A model generated the notes under the pieces. It had not been told where the DNA came from. It ran no database searches and was given only the letters and a program-made list of their open reading frames with translations. A stretch of DNA of 64,000 nt from contig CM020514.1 in NCBI GenBank assembly GCA_009823395.1, positions 6,206,966 to 6,270,965 of the forward strand, read 5' to 3'. The stretch is from Thamnaconus septentrionalis (Eukaryota > Chordata > Actinopteri > Tetraodontiformes > Monacanthidae). Positions within the stretch are counted from its first letter, which is position 1. Each line of letters opens with the position of its first letter. The position numbers were made by a program, and so were the translations under genes. Shown here piece by piece: positions 1-24,900 of this stretch.

Positions 1-2265
1 CTTCAAGTGTGAAACCACTTCTCCACTTATCATTCATATTTCCAAACCCACCGCTACACATTGCTTGAATTATATTTCTGAGCGTTCTCAATGTTTCGTG
101 TGCCCGCCCTGCGCTTACATCACCGCCGTTACTAAACCCGAGCCGCGGCGCGTAACACATCCCCGACAGTCTCCATCCCCCGACGCCGTCCGAGCTCAGA
201 GGGTGTTCTTTTCTCACGTTGTGAAAAGTCAACATGGTGGAGATGTGAGAGTTTCAACCCACACATACAGTGAGTTATGAAGGGAGTGTGTGAGGGCGGG
301 GGGGTGTCTCCTTGCAGCGTTGCAGCGGTTCTCCTCATTTTTCTCGACATTTCCCGACAGCCGCCACACATGGTTCCAATCTTCCTTCAACGGCACATAC
401 GATTACAGAATTTCATATCGGTGCGAAAGGCATTTCATACTTCAACGATATTTCACTCCGAGACGGAGCGATCGTTTAATCGTCGACACTTCCATCGCAT
501 TTTTCTATTCCGAGCAGGCCTGCCTCCGTTTACTTTCCATCTCACAAACAGAGACGGACGACATGAGCGGAATGTCGAGGCAGTTTAGTCTCCTCGCTAA
601 ATCTGGAAGGAAAAAAAAAAAAAAATCAGCAGCGTTCACTTTCTGTCGGGAGACTGATGAATGTGGACAGAAACGTGTGTTGGGTTAACCTGAAACCCTC
701 AACAATACAGATTTTTTTTTGTTTTGTTTTTTACCCCAATTTGAAAAATCTATCATTTACTGTTGAGAGCCTGAATTCTCTGAGATCCATCTGAGAAAAA
801 AACCTTTTCCAGCAGGTTACGATAAGACTGGACCAATCAGCATATCGTTTGAGAAGAAAGAGGCGGGAACTACACAGCGCTAAGATGTGACACTAAGCTG
901 CTGATAGTGTCACAAATGTGGTCAGTTTGACTAGAATGGGACATTTCCTGCATTAGAAGAAGAGGCAGGAGCAGCAATGGAAGCTTCCATCTACTGTGGA
1001 CCAACTTCGGGAAGAGCATCGCTCGCTAAACCGACCAATCTGATTGGACCCTTGAACGTGACTTGATAAAAACCGCTCCTCCAATCAGCTTTTGCGCTCG
1101 CTCCCAGTCGGACGGGAAATCAATCCTGCGGGAAACATTCTCTCGGCCGTGTCATTTTCCACGATGGCATCAATCAGCCAAAGTGCGACGGCGGGTTTTT
1201 CTTCTCATCCGGGGGAAACCTGATTTTTAGACGCAACACAAACTAGCTCGCAACGTTCAGTTGCTCGCGCGCCAGGCTCGGGTATCGCTCGAGACACAGT
1301 GGCCTCCTGTGATGGAAGGACGGACACCGGCAGCCAACATCTGGCTGCCAGGTAGCCGGGGAGACGGACCGGAGCAGGAAAAAAAAAATACAGGGAGGAC
1401 ACGGCGGCTTCCTTCGCCGTCCCAAACATCTCGCATGAGGGCCTCACACGCCGCTGCCAGAGTCCCACCGCAGCTGGAAAACTGGACCCATTTCCATTTT
1501 ATCGTCTCTCTGCTTTCCGCTTTTTTTTTTTTGCCGTCACAACTCACCGAGATGCCACAAGCAGGCTCTGAACCGGTTGTGCAACTATTTCCAAAAGCTG
1601 AATTTGTGATGCTGACCAGGGCCCGATGATGATCAATATGAACATAATTTCACTTGGAAATTCTTTGGAATTTGGCAAATCCAGCTTTTTTTATTTATTT
1701 TTTTTTAAGCCCAGACACATATTTTGGAAAAACAACATAAACTTTCAGCAGCAGCAGTAGCAGCACGAGCCCCGGCTACGTCTTGTTTACTTGCTGGATG
1801 GGCTAATTAGAAGACGGGAGCTGAGGGGAGCCGCGTTTTCAAAACAAATATCCCGGAGGTTTTGGGGCGAATGAGTGAGCGGAAAGTATGCAGGCTTTGC
1901 AGGAAAAAAAAAAAAACACCTCCCGGAACTTCTCGCTTGAGGTTTCCTCACCGAGCGCTCCCTCACACCGCCCGCCAGCGGTGGTCCGACATCGCAGCCG
2001 CCCAGCCAGCCAGCCAGCCAACCAGCCAGCCAGCCAGCCAGCCAGCCAGCAGCGAGCTGGAACACTTTCAGGGGCTTGGACTAGAACTTTATACCTCGGC
2101 CGTGTTTGTCTACTGTGCGATTTATTTCCACCTCTGCTGGGTGCGAGCACAACCGACCGCCATCAGAGCGGGGGGGGGAAAAAAGGATTGGTCTCACTGA
2201 ACTAAAACTAAAATCCATCCAAGACTCTGGCGGAGCGCCCTCACGTGGTTGGTTTTTCCAGAAAA

Positions 2266-2445
2266 CGGCGTATTTAGCCCTGTGTTTGCAGTCTTGCGCT
2301 AAAACGGCAGGCGTTAGCTTCCTTTTCACAGGTTTGGAAGCGGAAAAAAAACAAGGCAAGGCTTGTGTCACCAACTTGGAAGAGACATCTAATCCTCTTT
2401 ATGACATCACAAAGGGCTGATTTTCAGAACTGTGTGTTTAATAGC
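2266..2445 (+). repeat. TGACATCA-palindrome repeat family, copy 1
   Basis: Starts with TTTAGCCCTGTGTTTGCAG and ends near the core ATGACATCACAAAGGGCTGA (2,401-2,420). Order and spacing of these blocks match the other copies listed. It contains no ORF. Confidence 0.7.
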
Positions 2446-2519
2446 AAACAATTGAAAAGTGGAGGAAGAAAAAGCAGTAGGAAGCAGGAAGTTTTGTTGC
2501 ATGTTGTCAACATTTTCTT

Positions 2520-2612
2520 TTTTGTTTTAATCTGTGAAGCACTTTGGGTTGCATTTTTTTGTGCATGAAAAGTGCAATATAAATAAAGTTTGAATTGAAT
2601 TGAATTGAAGGA
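2520..2612 (+). mobile_element. L2-like LINE 3' tail remnant
   Basis: The block includes GTGAAGCACTTTGGGTTGC and AAAAGTGCAATATAAATAAA followed by short GAATT tandem repeats. This is the usual look of 3' tails of fish L2-clade LINEs and SINEs that borrow them. No coding part is present. Similarity is recalled, not computed. Confidence 0.5.
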
Positions 2613-3721
2613 TGGGCTTTTATCATTTCTTGGGAGTTTGTTAACAGGCTACAGGCAGGTTATCAGATGGAAAACACCATTTGGCATCATATGGGATCAC
2701 GTAATGCAGTTTGGACAGCTAGCTAGCTGGCGCTAGGCCTAAATCCAGCGCTAGGGCTGATATTTCAATATCCTGACTCTTACCTCTGCCCGAGTCCAGC
2801 AGTGGACTGAGTTGTTTAGACTCGAGTTGGGATACTGGGGCAGCGAGAGAGGAAGCAGAAAGACAGAATACAAATGAAGCGTGCAGAGCGGAGCAGGAAG
2901 ACAACAAGGGGAAAAACGAGAGGGGCAGAAAAGGGGGGGAAATGTTCCACGTGGTTTTTTTTTTTTACGTGAACTTTTGTTTCTCACCTGGTTTTACATC
3001 TGCCTCTGATGGACCGTAAAAGAGCAACAAAAAAAAAAAGAAGGAGTTTAGGAGTTATTTTGGTTAAACTCAATCATAAAACACAGGATCTAACACGTTG
3101 AGAGATTCTGGAGAGCTACAGATCTAATAAAAGCTATAGGAGGAGGAAAGATTTACGAGCGAAAACAAACAAGTTTGACACTGACGGAGGGGAAAGTCCA
3201 GCTTGGGAGGGGCCCGTCAGGCTCACAAACGTACAGACTAAATTTAACTGGACCACGAACGCAGCGGAGCAGAGCAGAAACTTGTCGAATTCTCTGGAAC
3301 CTCTCTCTCCCCCTGTTTGTCTGGATTGTATTTAGATTCTGATAACGGTCCAAATTCCCAGAGTCTGGCCTGTGTGTGCGCTTGCGTGCGTGCGTGTGTC
3401 GAGGAGTAAATCAGTGTTTGCTTTCAACATTGTCTGCTGTCCCTTTAAGCGCCCAGTGTTTGAGTTTTGCAGACTTTTCTGGCAAAACCGTGTTAGCATT
3501 CCACACGAAATGTGGTCAGGAAGCAAGAAGTCAGTCACCCGAGGAGAGGAACCGACTGATGCAGAGGAGTCGAGACGACACCACCACGGCCAGGCAGCAT
3601 CGCATTGCATGGCAACTGAAGGTCTCATATTTGATCGCTGTCTCAGGATCATTCGTTTTTGTTCCATACACCAGTTGAATGACTAATTATACAACATAAT
3701 CGATTTTTTTTCTTCAATAAA

Positions 3722-4060
3722 AATACTTAGCCCTCTGTTTACAGCCTTCTGCAACATTATTATCATCATTATTATTTTTATGTGGACTTTCTGCACATAT
3801 GGAGGACAAGAAAACAAGGTGGCTACAGGAAGGGGAGGCCAGAGCTGATGTCTTTGAACTTGGAGAAGCAAGTGCCTCTTTGTGACATCACAAAGGGCCG
3901 TAATCCAGAGCTCTTCGTGTTTTTGGCACACGCTGGAAAGCGGAATGGGCAAAAGGAGTCAAGGACGGACTTTTCTCTTCTCTGGGGAGTCAGTGACAGC
4001 ATCGAGGAGCTGAAAAGATTTCTTAAAGGGAATTTTTTCATCATGTGGGAACTTTAGGTC
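3722..4060 (+). repeat. TGACATCA-palindrome repeat family, copy 2
   Basis: Starts ACTTAGCCCTCTGTTTACAG and carries TGTGACATCACAAAGGGC at 3,881-3,898. It continues downstream with GACGGACTTTTCTC and GGGAGTCAGTGAC, blocks also found in the copy near 35.2 kb. The downstream part shows the family unit is at least about 300 bases. Confidence 0.7.
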
Positions 4061-4522
4061 GTTGACGGAACGCAAACTATCACAATGATAAACATGCCTA
4101 TAGATGAGTTTTAAATGTATGCAGCATTTTAAATGATGTAACGTATACGCGATTAAGAAAGCTGTCAATACTTTTTTTTTTTTTTTTTTTAAATACATTT
4201 TGCAGCCTGCCACAAGGGGGCAATAAACTGCTGGACTGTATTGCTGTGGGGGACACAACAATGAAAAGATGTCTGGAGGTGTACCCATGACGGCGGCCTT
4301 CCTAGGTGGGCTGAGAACAGGCGCAGAGACGCCTGAAGCATGCGTGAGCGACAGGGAAGGAAGGAAGGAAGGAAGGAAGGAAGGAAGATGAATGCAAACG
4401 GTTCACAGGCTTGATGACAAGAAAAAAAGAAAAGTTATGATGGCAACTTGGCAAGAATAGAAAAAAAACTGACTGAACTAACAATCGACCATGTGCTGAT
4501 GTTAACAAAGGTGTTTGAAGCC

Positions 4523-16251
<11,729 letters not shown>

Positions 16252-16274
16252 CTTTCTTCCCTTCGGCGAGATGG
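16252..16274 (-). other. ift88: ift88 5'UTR part of the start-codon exon
   Basis: The start-codon exon begins after an acceptor whose AG on the minus strand lies at 16275-16276, preceded by a T-rich tract. Twenty-three untranslated bases follow before the ATG at 16251-16249. This implies at least one upstream noncoding exon. Confidence 0.7.
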
Positions 16275-16594
16275 CTTGACAAACAAAAAGAAAACAAACA
16301 AACAAACAAAAAAACACAAGCGACAATCTGTGGAGAAACAGGTCAAGAACGGTTCTGTCGCTCCTTCTTCTTCTTCTGCGGGCTTCAGCAGACAACCAGC
16401 TTCTATCTCAAAGCCTCGCTGTACCGCCACCTACAGGTTTTATTTTTTAATTTTATTTTTAGTCCCGTTGGGCTCGCCACAGTGAGAATAAATGGAGGTA
16501 GATGGACAAAAACTTTATCGTTTGTTGTCAGTTAATAAAAACAAACATAAAGTTGTCTTTGACTTAGCTCTAAAATTTAAAACTTTTAGTCCTC

Positions 16595-16790
16595 CATACC
16601 TCGAGCGAGAAAAGCAGTAAATGCGTAAGGCAGTGACTGGGCTCCTTCCACGTTACCGTAAAGCACAACGTGACTCCGGAGGGGCGGGGCCTCAGAGTGA
16701 ACTGGGGAAATGACAGAGCAACAGGACGCAATTTATCAGACACGGGTAATCGCGTGAAGCTCCACGACCAGCTAAGCTCCTCCAGAGATG
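16595..16790. promoter_or_regulatory. bidirectional promoter interval ift88/cryl1
   Basis: The two genes are head to head: the candidate ift88 first exon starts near 16,600-16,680 and the cryl1 ATG is at 16788. The interval contains a GC box, GGGGCGGGGCC, near 16,680-16,690 and no TATA box, as expected for a housekeeping divergent promoter. Both genes are broadly expressed in vertebrates, which fits. Transcription starts cannot be read from sequence alone. Confidence 0.6.
16600..16680 (-). other. ift88: candidate noncoding first exon of ift88
   Basis: On the minus strand CTCGAG is followed by GTATGG, a usable splice donor at 16599-16598. It lies about 325 bases upstream of the acceptor of the start-codon exon, in a GC-richer stretch. 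The 5' boundary (transcription start) is a guess. RNA evidence would be needed to fix it. Confidence 0.45.
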
Positions 16791-19700
16791 ACCACCATCA
16801 CTATAATCGGCAGGTGAGGTTCTTCCGTAGTGCGTGCACGGAGGTGTGCAGGTTTTGCAACAGTGAAAGCATGGCATATTTGCTAGCAGATTTGTGAAAA
16901 GTATACTTATATGTGTATCTTTACGGTAACATCGGGTTTCGACACTATTTACTTGCTGACATTGAAAAGAAAATGAAATTGATAAAACCCAGTCTATTTG
17001 TGTATCTGCTCCAACAATAGAATCGGTTTAACTTTTTTGATGTGACTAGACTGAAACGTTTAAACCCGATGTGCTGTTCTACAACCGTTATATTACCGTT
17101 TTGTTATTCACAATGTTTAATTTGCATGGAGAATTGCAATTAACTATTGCTATATATATATATTATTTTTTTTTTTAAATTTAAACTCGCGTTTGGGCTA
17201 GCGGCACTTAGTTGCACGTCTACATCCTGATTTACGGTACTGGGATGGCGCGTTTAGGGTCCCTTTTTAAATACGGATCCAATCAATTCCGGTCCATTGT
17301 AGCCTTTTTAAGTGCCGAGTTGTCGTCGACTAAACTTTTCTGTTACTCGAAGTCGTTTCACATTTCATTTCAAAGGCTGCCTCTTTCAACATCTAATCAT
17401 CTATGACACTTCGATGTGTATTTTTCCGCAATAAAGTATAGCTTTTACACCTATGTTTTATCAGAAACTCTTACATATTACATAACGATTCGTTCTTTCT
17501 GTCCCAATGAAGAAGTGATACCACTGTGCGGTAGTTTCCTCATTTTAGTGGCCAGACGGGACAAACTGGTTCCAAACCAGTCAATGGTACCGGTACTGCC
17601 TCGGCAGAGAACTCTCTGTTACCGTAAAGCGTGTTACAGACACGCAACCGATGTTGATTCTGAAGACTCAGCAGCCACACACATCAGTGTGTCAATGCTG
17701 ACTTGTGAAACTTGTGTTGCCTCTTTGCCCTTGTGTCCTCTTCTGATGATGATGATGACAGGACACTTTTGTGCCCATTTTACGGAATGTTAAAAGTCTT
17801 GTAATTCCTTTTCAGTCACCACGTTAGCTGCGTCACTGAAGATAACCTGGCTGATTTAACCACAGGGCAACACCTCAATGGAAACAATCTTTGGCTTTAG
17901 TGCCAGTCTACAGGTTCTAAGCTGTAATGTGCAACTAGGCAGCATGAACTTAGATGCTCATGCAATACCGATCTAAGTCGTACTCACCTTGGTGTGGGTG
18001 TAAAAAATATTTCTAACTCTGCAGCCACAAGGTACATAGTCCTCTTTCTTTTGTTGTCAGTTGCCATGCTAAATGTCAGCACTTAAATTAATTAATGTTT
18101 GCTTATGGCAGCGCAAATGTAATAACCCACAGCTGATTTCAACCATCCAAAGTTAGCAGTTCTAAACCAGGAAACTCTCAGGTTTCCCGCTTCTGACACA
18201 GAGTTCAGGGCTCTTCTTGGTTTGTTTAACATCCATTAAACGCACACACACACACACACACACGCACGCACGCATGCACATACACACACATTCAGAGAGA
18301 GAGAGAGAGAGCTATCGTTCTGCACTTTCAGCACAACTGTGCACTCGTAACATGACCTTGTCTAAATACACACGAGAAATAAATAAGATTGGAGATTAAC
18401 AAAACCTTAAAAAGCATCAGATCTCACAGTGACACAGATGGTAACCTGGCATGATTTCCTTGTTAATGATAAAATAAAACCTTTCGGTGCAAGTAATTCA
18501 ACAGCCTTTTATTTTAGCAAGTTGTATTTAAATAATTAATTTTGCTTTTTAATCCTGTATCTTTTTCATTTTTAAAGGCACCATGTTAACCATAGAAACA
18601 AGAACAAGGTGGTCTTAGAACGTAGATGAACGTAGACGCTTAATGAGAGAACTTCATGGCTGGTTAGCGCTCATTACAATGTGATGCTCTTTTTGACATC
18701 ACAGAGGGGTGATTTTGATTTTATTAATCTGAGGAGCTCACTAGAGAGACAGATTACAGGCAGAGGACATCGACTGTGGCACTTGTCGATTTTCAAAGTC
18801 CTGCATTTTTATTGAAATCTACCAGATCCCTGAATCTTTGCCGTTTTAATCTGCTCAAAATGGATGTTCACAACAAATTATGAGATTAAATTCGATTAGT
18901 CAGACCAGATCAGTAATTGTGTGTTTGTGTGTGTGTGTGTTCCCAGCGGGCTGATCGGCCGCTCCTGGGCTCAGGTGTTCCTAAGTGGCGGCTACAATGT
19001 GAAGATCTACGACAACCAACCCGGACAGGCTTCCAGCGCCATCGCAGAGATCAAGTGAGCCTCCCGTCAAGCGCCACGTGTGATCACACGACTTGCAATG
19101 CGGTCCCAGGCGCCTGAGGAGTTATGGAAATGTGCTCCATGCAAATTCACCCTCGCTCCCGTTTACAGGCTCGATCCACGTAGACGCCCGCTGCCACGCA
19201 TTGGGTCCTCTTTTCTGTCAAAAAGCAGTTTATTTTTTTTCCCTGCCATGCATCACCTGCACGCTGCTGACTTTTAGTCTCATTCCGGGGACGCATGGAC
19301 GCACACATGTGAAGAGTTAAACATTAGCGGTGGATGACAGAGGGGTTTTGCAAACTAAAGTTTGTCAGGGGAAATTAAATTTTTGCGGCATTAGCAGAGA
19401 TTTCACAATCTGCCTGAGATGATTTTGAGGGAACTGACGCAGTACGTGGGACTGCGAATCAGGTGGAGGAACATCAGAGCCACAGTGCCTCCATAATTCA
19501 TGTTTTTATTGCATTATCCCGCTTAGCAACAAATTGGATGTTTCTTTCCTGCTGACGAAAACCATCAATTAAGTATCCGGCCTCACGGCAGCACATATTT
19601 ATCTTGGCAAATTCCCCATTCGCTCTGCCTCCTTACTCCTCAACCCTTTAAAACGGGTTGTCTGGGGGTCAACTGAGCTGTGCATACAGAACTAGGACAG

Positions 19701-21898
19701 TAGAACGTGAAATGTCTCTGGGAGGAAGTGGCGAGACAAGAGAGAGTTCTGACTTCCTCTGGTCTGCTCTGCCCCAGGAAGCAGCTGAAGGAGCTGGAGG
19801 AAGCCGGAATGCTGAGAGGGCAGCTGAGCTCCGCACAGCAGCTCGCCCTGCTCAGCAGTCACGACGACCTGGCCGAGGCGCTGGAGGGAGCCTTCTTTGT
19901 CCAGGTGACGCGCCGCCGCTCTCCCCTCCCCGGCACCTCTCTGTGATCACTGTGCGCTGCGAAAGGTGCGGCCGTCGTAGCGCGCGGGGGTTGCCGAAAC
20001 CGCCCCGTGTCATCTCAACCCCTCCTTTTTGTGTCGCCACTGGAGACAAAGGGGAGTTTGTCGAGCTGACGTCGCCCTCACGCTGTGGCTCGACGTCACG
20101 TGGGGCAACAAAAGGCAGAACATTTCACGTTCAAAGCAAACATTGGCCTGGAGAAACAACCGAGAAAAAATGTTCTCACCACACAGGGATTAAAGGAGTT
20201 GCATGGAATCACTGGTTGTAAAAATGGATTCATGACGTATGTAAGGAGTTGCATGTTTGTGGGATACTGACACCTCCCAAAGTCTTTTGTGAATGAGCAG
20301 AAGATCCAGTTATCAGGTGCATCTCACTCTGCCAGTTATTTCAGTCTGACATTCCTTACAACTGCTCCTTTTTAAACGCCTAAGTGTGACTCAGCCACCT
20401 CTCTCCCTTTCTCTCTCTCCCTCTCTCTCTATCGCCCCCTATGGTTTCAAACCTGGCCTTTATGGAACAAATCTGTCAGGCATTTAAAATACATTTTGAG
20501 CACCAGACAGGAAACGGGGCTAAAAATAAAATAATAATAATACAATATCCTAATAAATAAAAGGTCTTTTTTTCTGGGCCACTCTGGATTCCACTGGACC
20601 AACCTCACATGATTAATTAAACGTACAACCCATAATAAGCCCTCTCATTCCCTATTAGAAAAAGATTTTCTCTACAATTTCCTGTTGAATTTACGGCTAA
20701 TTTCATATTAACGATACAACAATTATCAGCAATTACAGCATAATCATGCAGTGTATAGTGTAATGGAAGTGTTTTTGTTTCATCAATTTAAGTTATTTTT
20801 TATCTGCTTGGTGTAATTTCCCATCTTTCACCCCGAGTTGAATTGAGCACTCTATTCAGCACTCTTGTTTGTACAACATCTGACAAAAAAACCTGCAAAA
20901 ACATTGACAATTTTTTTTTTTTATCCAAACAGCAGCCACGCTTGCACTTAGTTCACTCATTTTGCAGTTTTGTGCCAAATTACTGTTTTCTTTTCCTTTT
21001 TCCAGGAATGTGTCTTTGAGAACCTGGAAGTCAAGCAGAGCGTCTTCCAGGAAATCGAGAAGCTGGCGGGGACGGATGTGATTCTGAGCAGCTCCACCTC
21101 GTGCCTGGTGCCGAGCGCCGTCTTCTCGGGCCTGCAGAACAAGAGCCGGTGCCTCGTCTCTCACCCGGTGAGTGCGCCACCGGGTGGGGCGGTGAAGTCA
21201 TGACAAACCCTCTCGTGTTGTCAAAGAAGTCTCAGCTATTTTATTCTGTGGTTTCGAACGGACAGGCCTATGAATTTTGTGAGGTTGAGGTTGTTTTCAT
21301 GAGATTATTCCCTTCTTCATTAAAACAATTATTGAGGGTATGAGAGTTAATAACTTGAATCGCGCCTGGTTTCGATGTTTGCTTTGAAATGCACAACAAG
21401 ATATACTGTATGTAACGGTAATGTAAGATAGAACAAAATTATTACACCCGTTAATCCCTAAAATCTGTCAAACGTGTTCATATCCGGATATCATGGCTTT
21501 GAACCAGGAAAAGTGTGCTTGCTGGATAAACCAAGTCAGCTTTCAGTCAATATTTGACACCATTCAAAGACAGACCAGGTCGATAACTCAGGGAGCAGAA
21601 AAAAAAAAATACCAGTAGTAGTAGCAGTAGTAGGAACACCAGGGGGCGCTGAGAGAAAACATTTGCAGCGACAGGCGGGCTTGGAAGGCAGCCAGTGGCT
21701 CTCAGCCTGGAGGAGGCGCTTTATTCCCCGTGAGGTCTCGGCCAGTGATGCATGTATAATATAAGTTTAATCTTTAAGGTGCCCGTCCATGCTGTTCTGC
21801 TCAGTTTGTTCATTTCAGAGGAAGGAAAGACAGGAAAAGCTTGAAAATACTCCCAGTTTCAGCGAACAAACTTCAGAACAACACTGCTCTAGTCATTG

Positions 21899-21929
<31 letters not shown>

Positions 21930-24900
21930 CTAAAACTAATTGACAATTCACGATGACATCATTTTTTGTGCTGTCATTTTTTTAATCAAATTTCTGCAAC
22001 GTTGCCCCCGAACACAAAGCGCCACGTCCCTGTCGTTCAAGAGAGAACTAGCTATACAATCACATGAGGCTGAAAGCTGCAGCTGATTGGTGGAGACCCC
22101 CAGAGCTCAGAGCGTGGCTTCAACGTATTAGCGCACACGTGCATTGATATGGAATTGTGCCATAGATGCAACGGAAGGCGTAACGACATGCCCGGCAGCC
22201 ACAAGTCCTGAATCCAACAGTGGGCAGGAAGTGGGAAGCAGTGCAACCAGCTTGAGCACATTGCTATTGATTATTATTGTCCTTGTGCTGGTTATACATC
22301 TCAATCTGGAATAACGCCAGTGCATCGAGCAAAGGTGTAAAGCACGCAGTGCGTAGTGTTCTGGAATTTACATGTATTGAGTTTCACCGTTTGGAGGTTA
22401 GCTGCTTTTCACAAACATACATAAAATAAAGTGAATGAAACTGAAGTCTCGCCCCCCTCCTCCTCCTCCTCCCTGCCTTACAGGTGAACCCCCCCTACTA
22501 TGTCAAACTGGTGGAGCTGGTACCTCACCCAGAGACTGCCGCCGCTGTGGTGGAAACCACTCATCAACTCATGACAAAGGTACGAATAAATACACGAAAA
22601 TAGTAGATCGCATCTCGGAAAATGAAAGTGAAATTGTAAACGTAAACAGTTTGCAATGCACGCTGGGATTGGTTGAATTGAAATCTGGGTTTAGTTGTCC
22701 AATTTGTCTATTTAATCCCAGGTTTTCCAAATCTGGCTTAACCGCAGGAATGTAAATGTCAGTTATGTGACAAAGAAGGACGCTTCATTGAAAGATAATT
22801 TCTCACTCAATAGACTCTTTCAAGGAAATGTAAAAAAATCCGGCTTCCCAGAAGGAAGCAAAGCAGCTCAAATCCTCCGTGCACGATACTTGGCATTTTG
22901 TCCGCATTATTTGCAAAGGGAAAAGATACGCAGTCACGATAGTCGCTGTCAGCAACTGTTTACACGCGTGATCTGTCTCACTGCAGGTTGGCCAGGTGCC
23001 CGTCCGTCTGAAGAGAGAGATCGACGGCTTCGCCCTGAACAGGGTGCAGATGGCCATCATCGCCGAGTCCTGGAGGCTGGTCGAGGTCAGCGCCGCCTGC
23101 AGCTCCCGTGATAAAACTGTCTGCCCGTGCAGACTCGCAGACTGGATACACAGTCGCATTGTAGATAACATGGAGAGTCAAACATTAAAAAAAAAAAAAA
23201 AAAAAAACACGAGGTTAATGTGTGGACATAGAAATCAAAAAAGGGGATTTTAAGCAAGTTCATGCAGTGTGAAAAAAGTCAGGGGGTTCCTTGTTGTTAC
23301 ACAGAGGACCTGTTGGCTCCGCTTGGCAAAAAAATTTGTGAATAACATTTTTTATAAAATTTTGTATCAGGCTGTATCGTAAAGACATTTTCGTGACCAA
23401 TAGTGACAATGATATATTGATTTTTTTTTTTAAATTTTTTTTTGACCCCTTAAAAATCTTCCTTTAAGGCTTTCAGAGGGTCTCACTGAATTTATATGAC
23501 CATAGACTTTTAAAACACAACATTTTGACACGGAGCGAAAACAAAGGTCCACTAGTGTCCTGACCAGGATAAACCTTGAATGACACACATAGAGAAGACG
23601 GCCTGACACAGACAAAGGGAGGCATGGACTATTTTATACAAATGCAGGCGGAAGGGGGGAAAACGAGGACAGGAAGGAAGGGAATAAAAAAAAAGGAAAA
23701 CGCAAGCGAAGACCAGACTATCAAAGTAAAACAGGAAGTGACAAGACAACAGCTCAGAACCATCAGAGCTCCGACTGCCTGAGTCCAGCACATGTCACAA
23801 TCTATTGACAGCCTGCCTGAGCAGCTCTGTAGAATCTACTTTACCAAGGGTTTCTGACCACAGTCTGCGCCTTTTAATCTGTCACTAAAGTCCAAAAATG
23901 TCCTTTTTGTTGTCTGCACTTAAAATGTGTGGTAAAACGCATAGGAGAAATCTGTTTGTGATGTCACGAAGGGCACCGATACCTCACTGACGCAGCTCCC
24001 AGGTTAGAGACCACACCCGCAGCCGGGCGTTGGCCCCGCCCCCTGAGACCAGCAGGTTTTTTGTCCCCGTCGTGCAAGACTTCTGGAGTCTCGGGTGGAA
24101 ACAAAACATCTGTGATTTTGAACGAACTCGCAGACGCAACGGTGAGCTTAAAGCATCGGACCTGAGCGTCAGCAGACGGAAAGCTCTTCCAGATCCCCTT
24201 ATCCCGAGGCCACACCCACTTATCAGGTGTAGCCGGTTGCTCTATTGACCAAAAGCAGCAGAGCAGCAAAAGAAAGCAGACGGTCCCACCAACTGTAATC
24301 CCAAACACACCCAGAGATGCAATGAGATAATGTGTTCGTATGAACACCCGACGCCAAATGTTGGTGTAATGGATTCACACCAACGTTTGTATCCAGGATT
24401 AGATGGCGCCGTTGTTCCTTCTCTTGACAATTAGCTGCCATGATGTGTCAAACTGGAAAAAAAAAAAACATACACTATTCAAATTTAAAAGATACAGAAA
24501 TATAGAAAAAGACACAACACACTACATGTGGTGATTTTAATGCTGTTCTATTGTTGATTTTAACGAGGAAACTTGACAGCAGGAAAAGGTTGAGCTCACA
24601 TTTCCAGGCCTCCACTTCCTGCTCGTCACACAACAGGAGCCTCTTTGGCTTCACTTTCGGGTCCATTCCGAGATGTTACAAGCGTGGTCACGACCTGATT
24701 GACGATTTTCAAGTGGCATCTTTTGCACGTTGGCTCCACCCATGCATGAAGTCACCATGATAACCATCATCACCACCCCGTTGATCTCGCCTGATACACA
24801 CGAAAACAGATTTGCGATAAATCCAGATTTACAAAGCACACATAATCTATGTCGGTCATCTATGATACAAAACAAAACAAAACAAAACAGAAGAATTTAC

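Noticed and set aside
19658..20221. 187-codon plus-strand ORF over cryl1 exon 3
   Set aside because: It reads exon 3 in the wrong frame and continues into intron; the crystallin frame is unambiguous.
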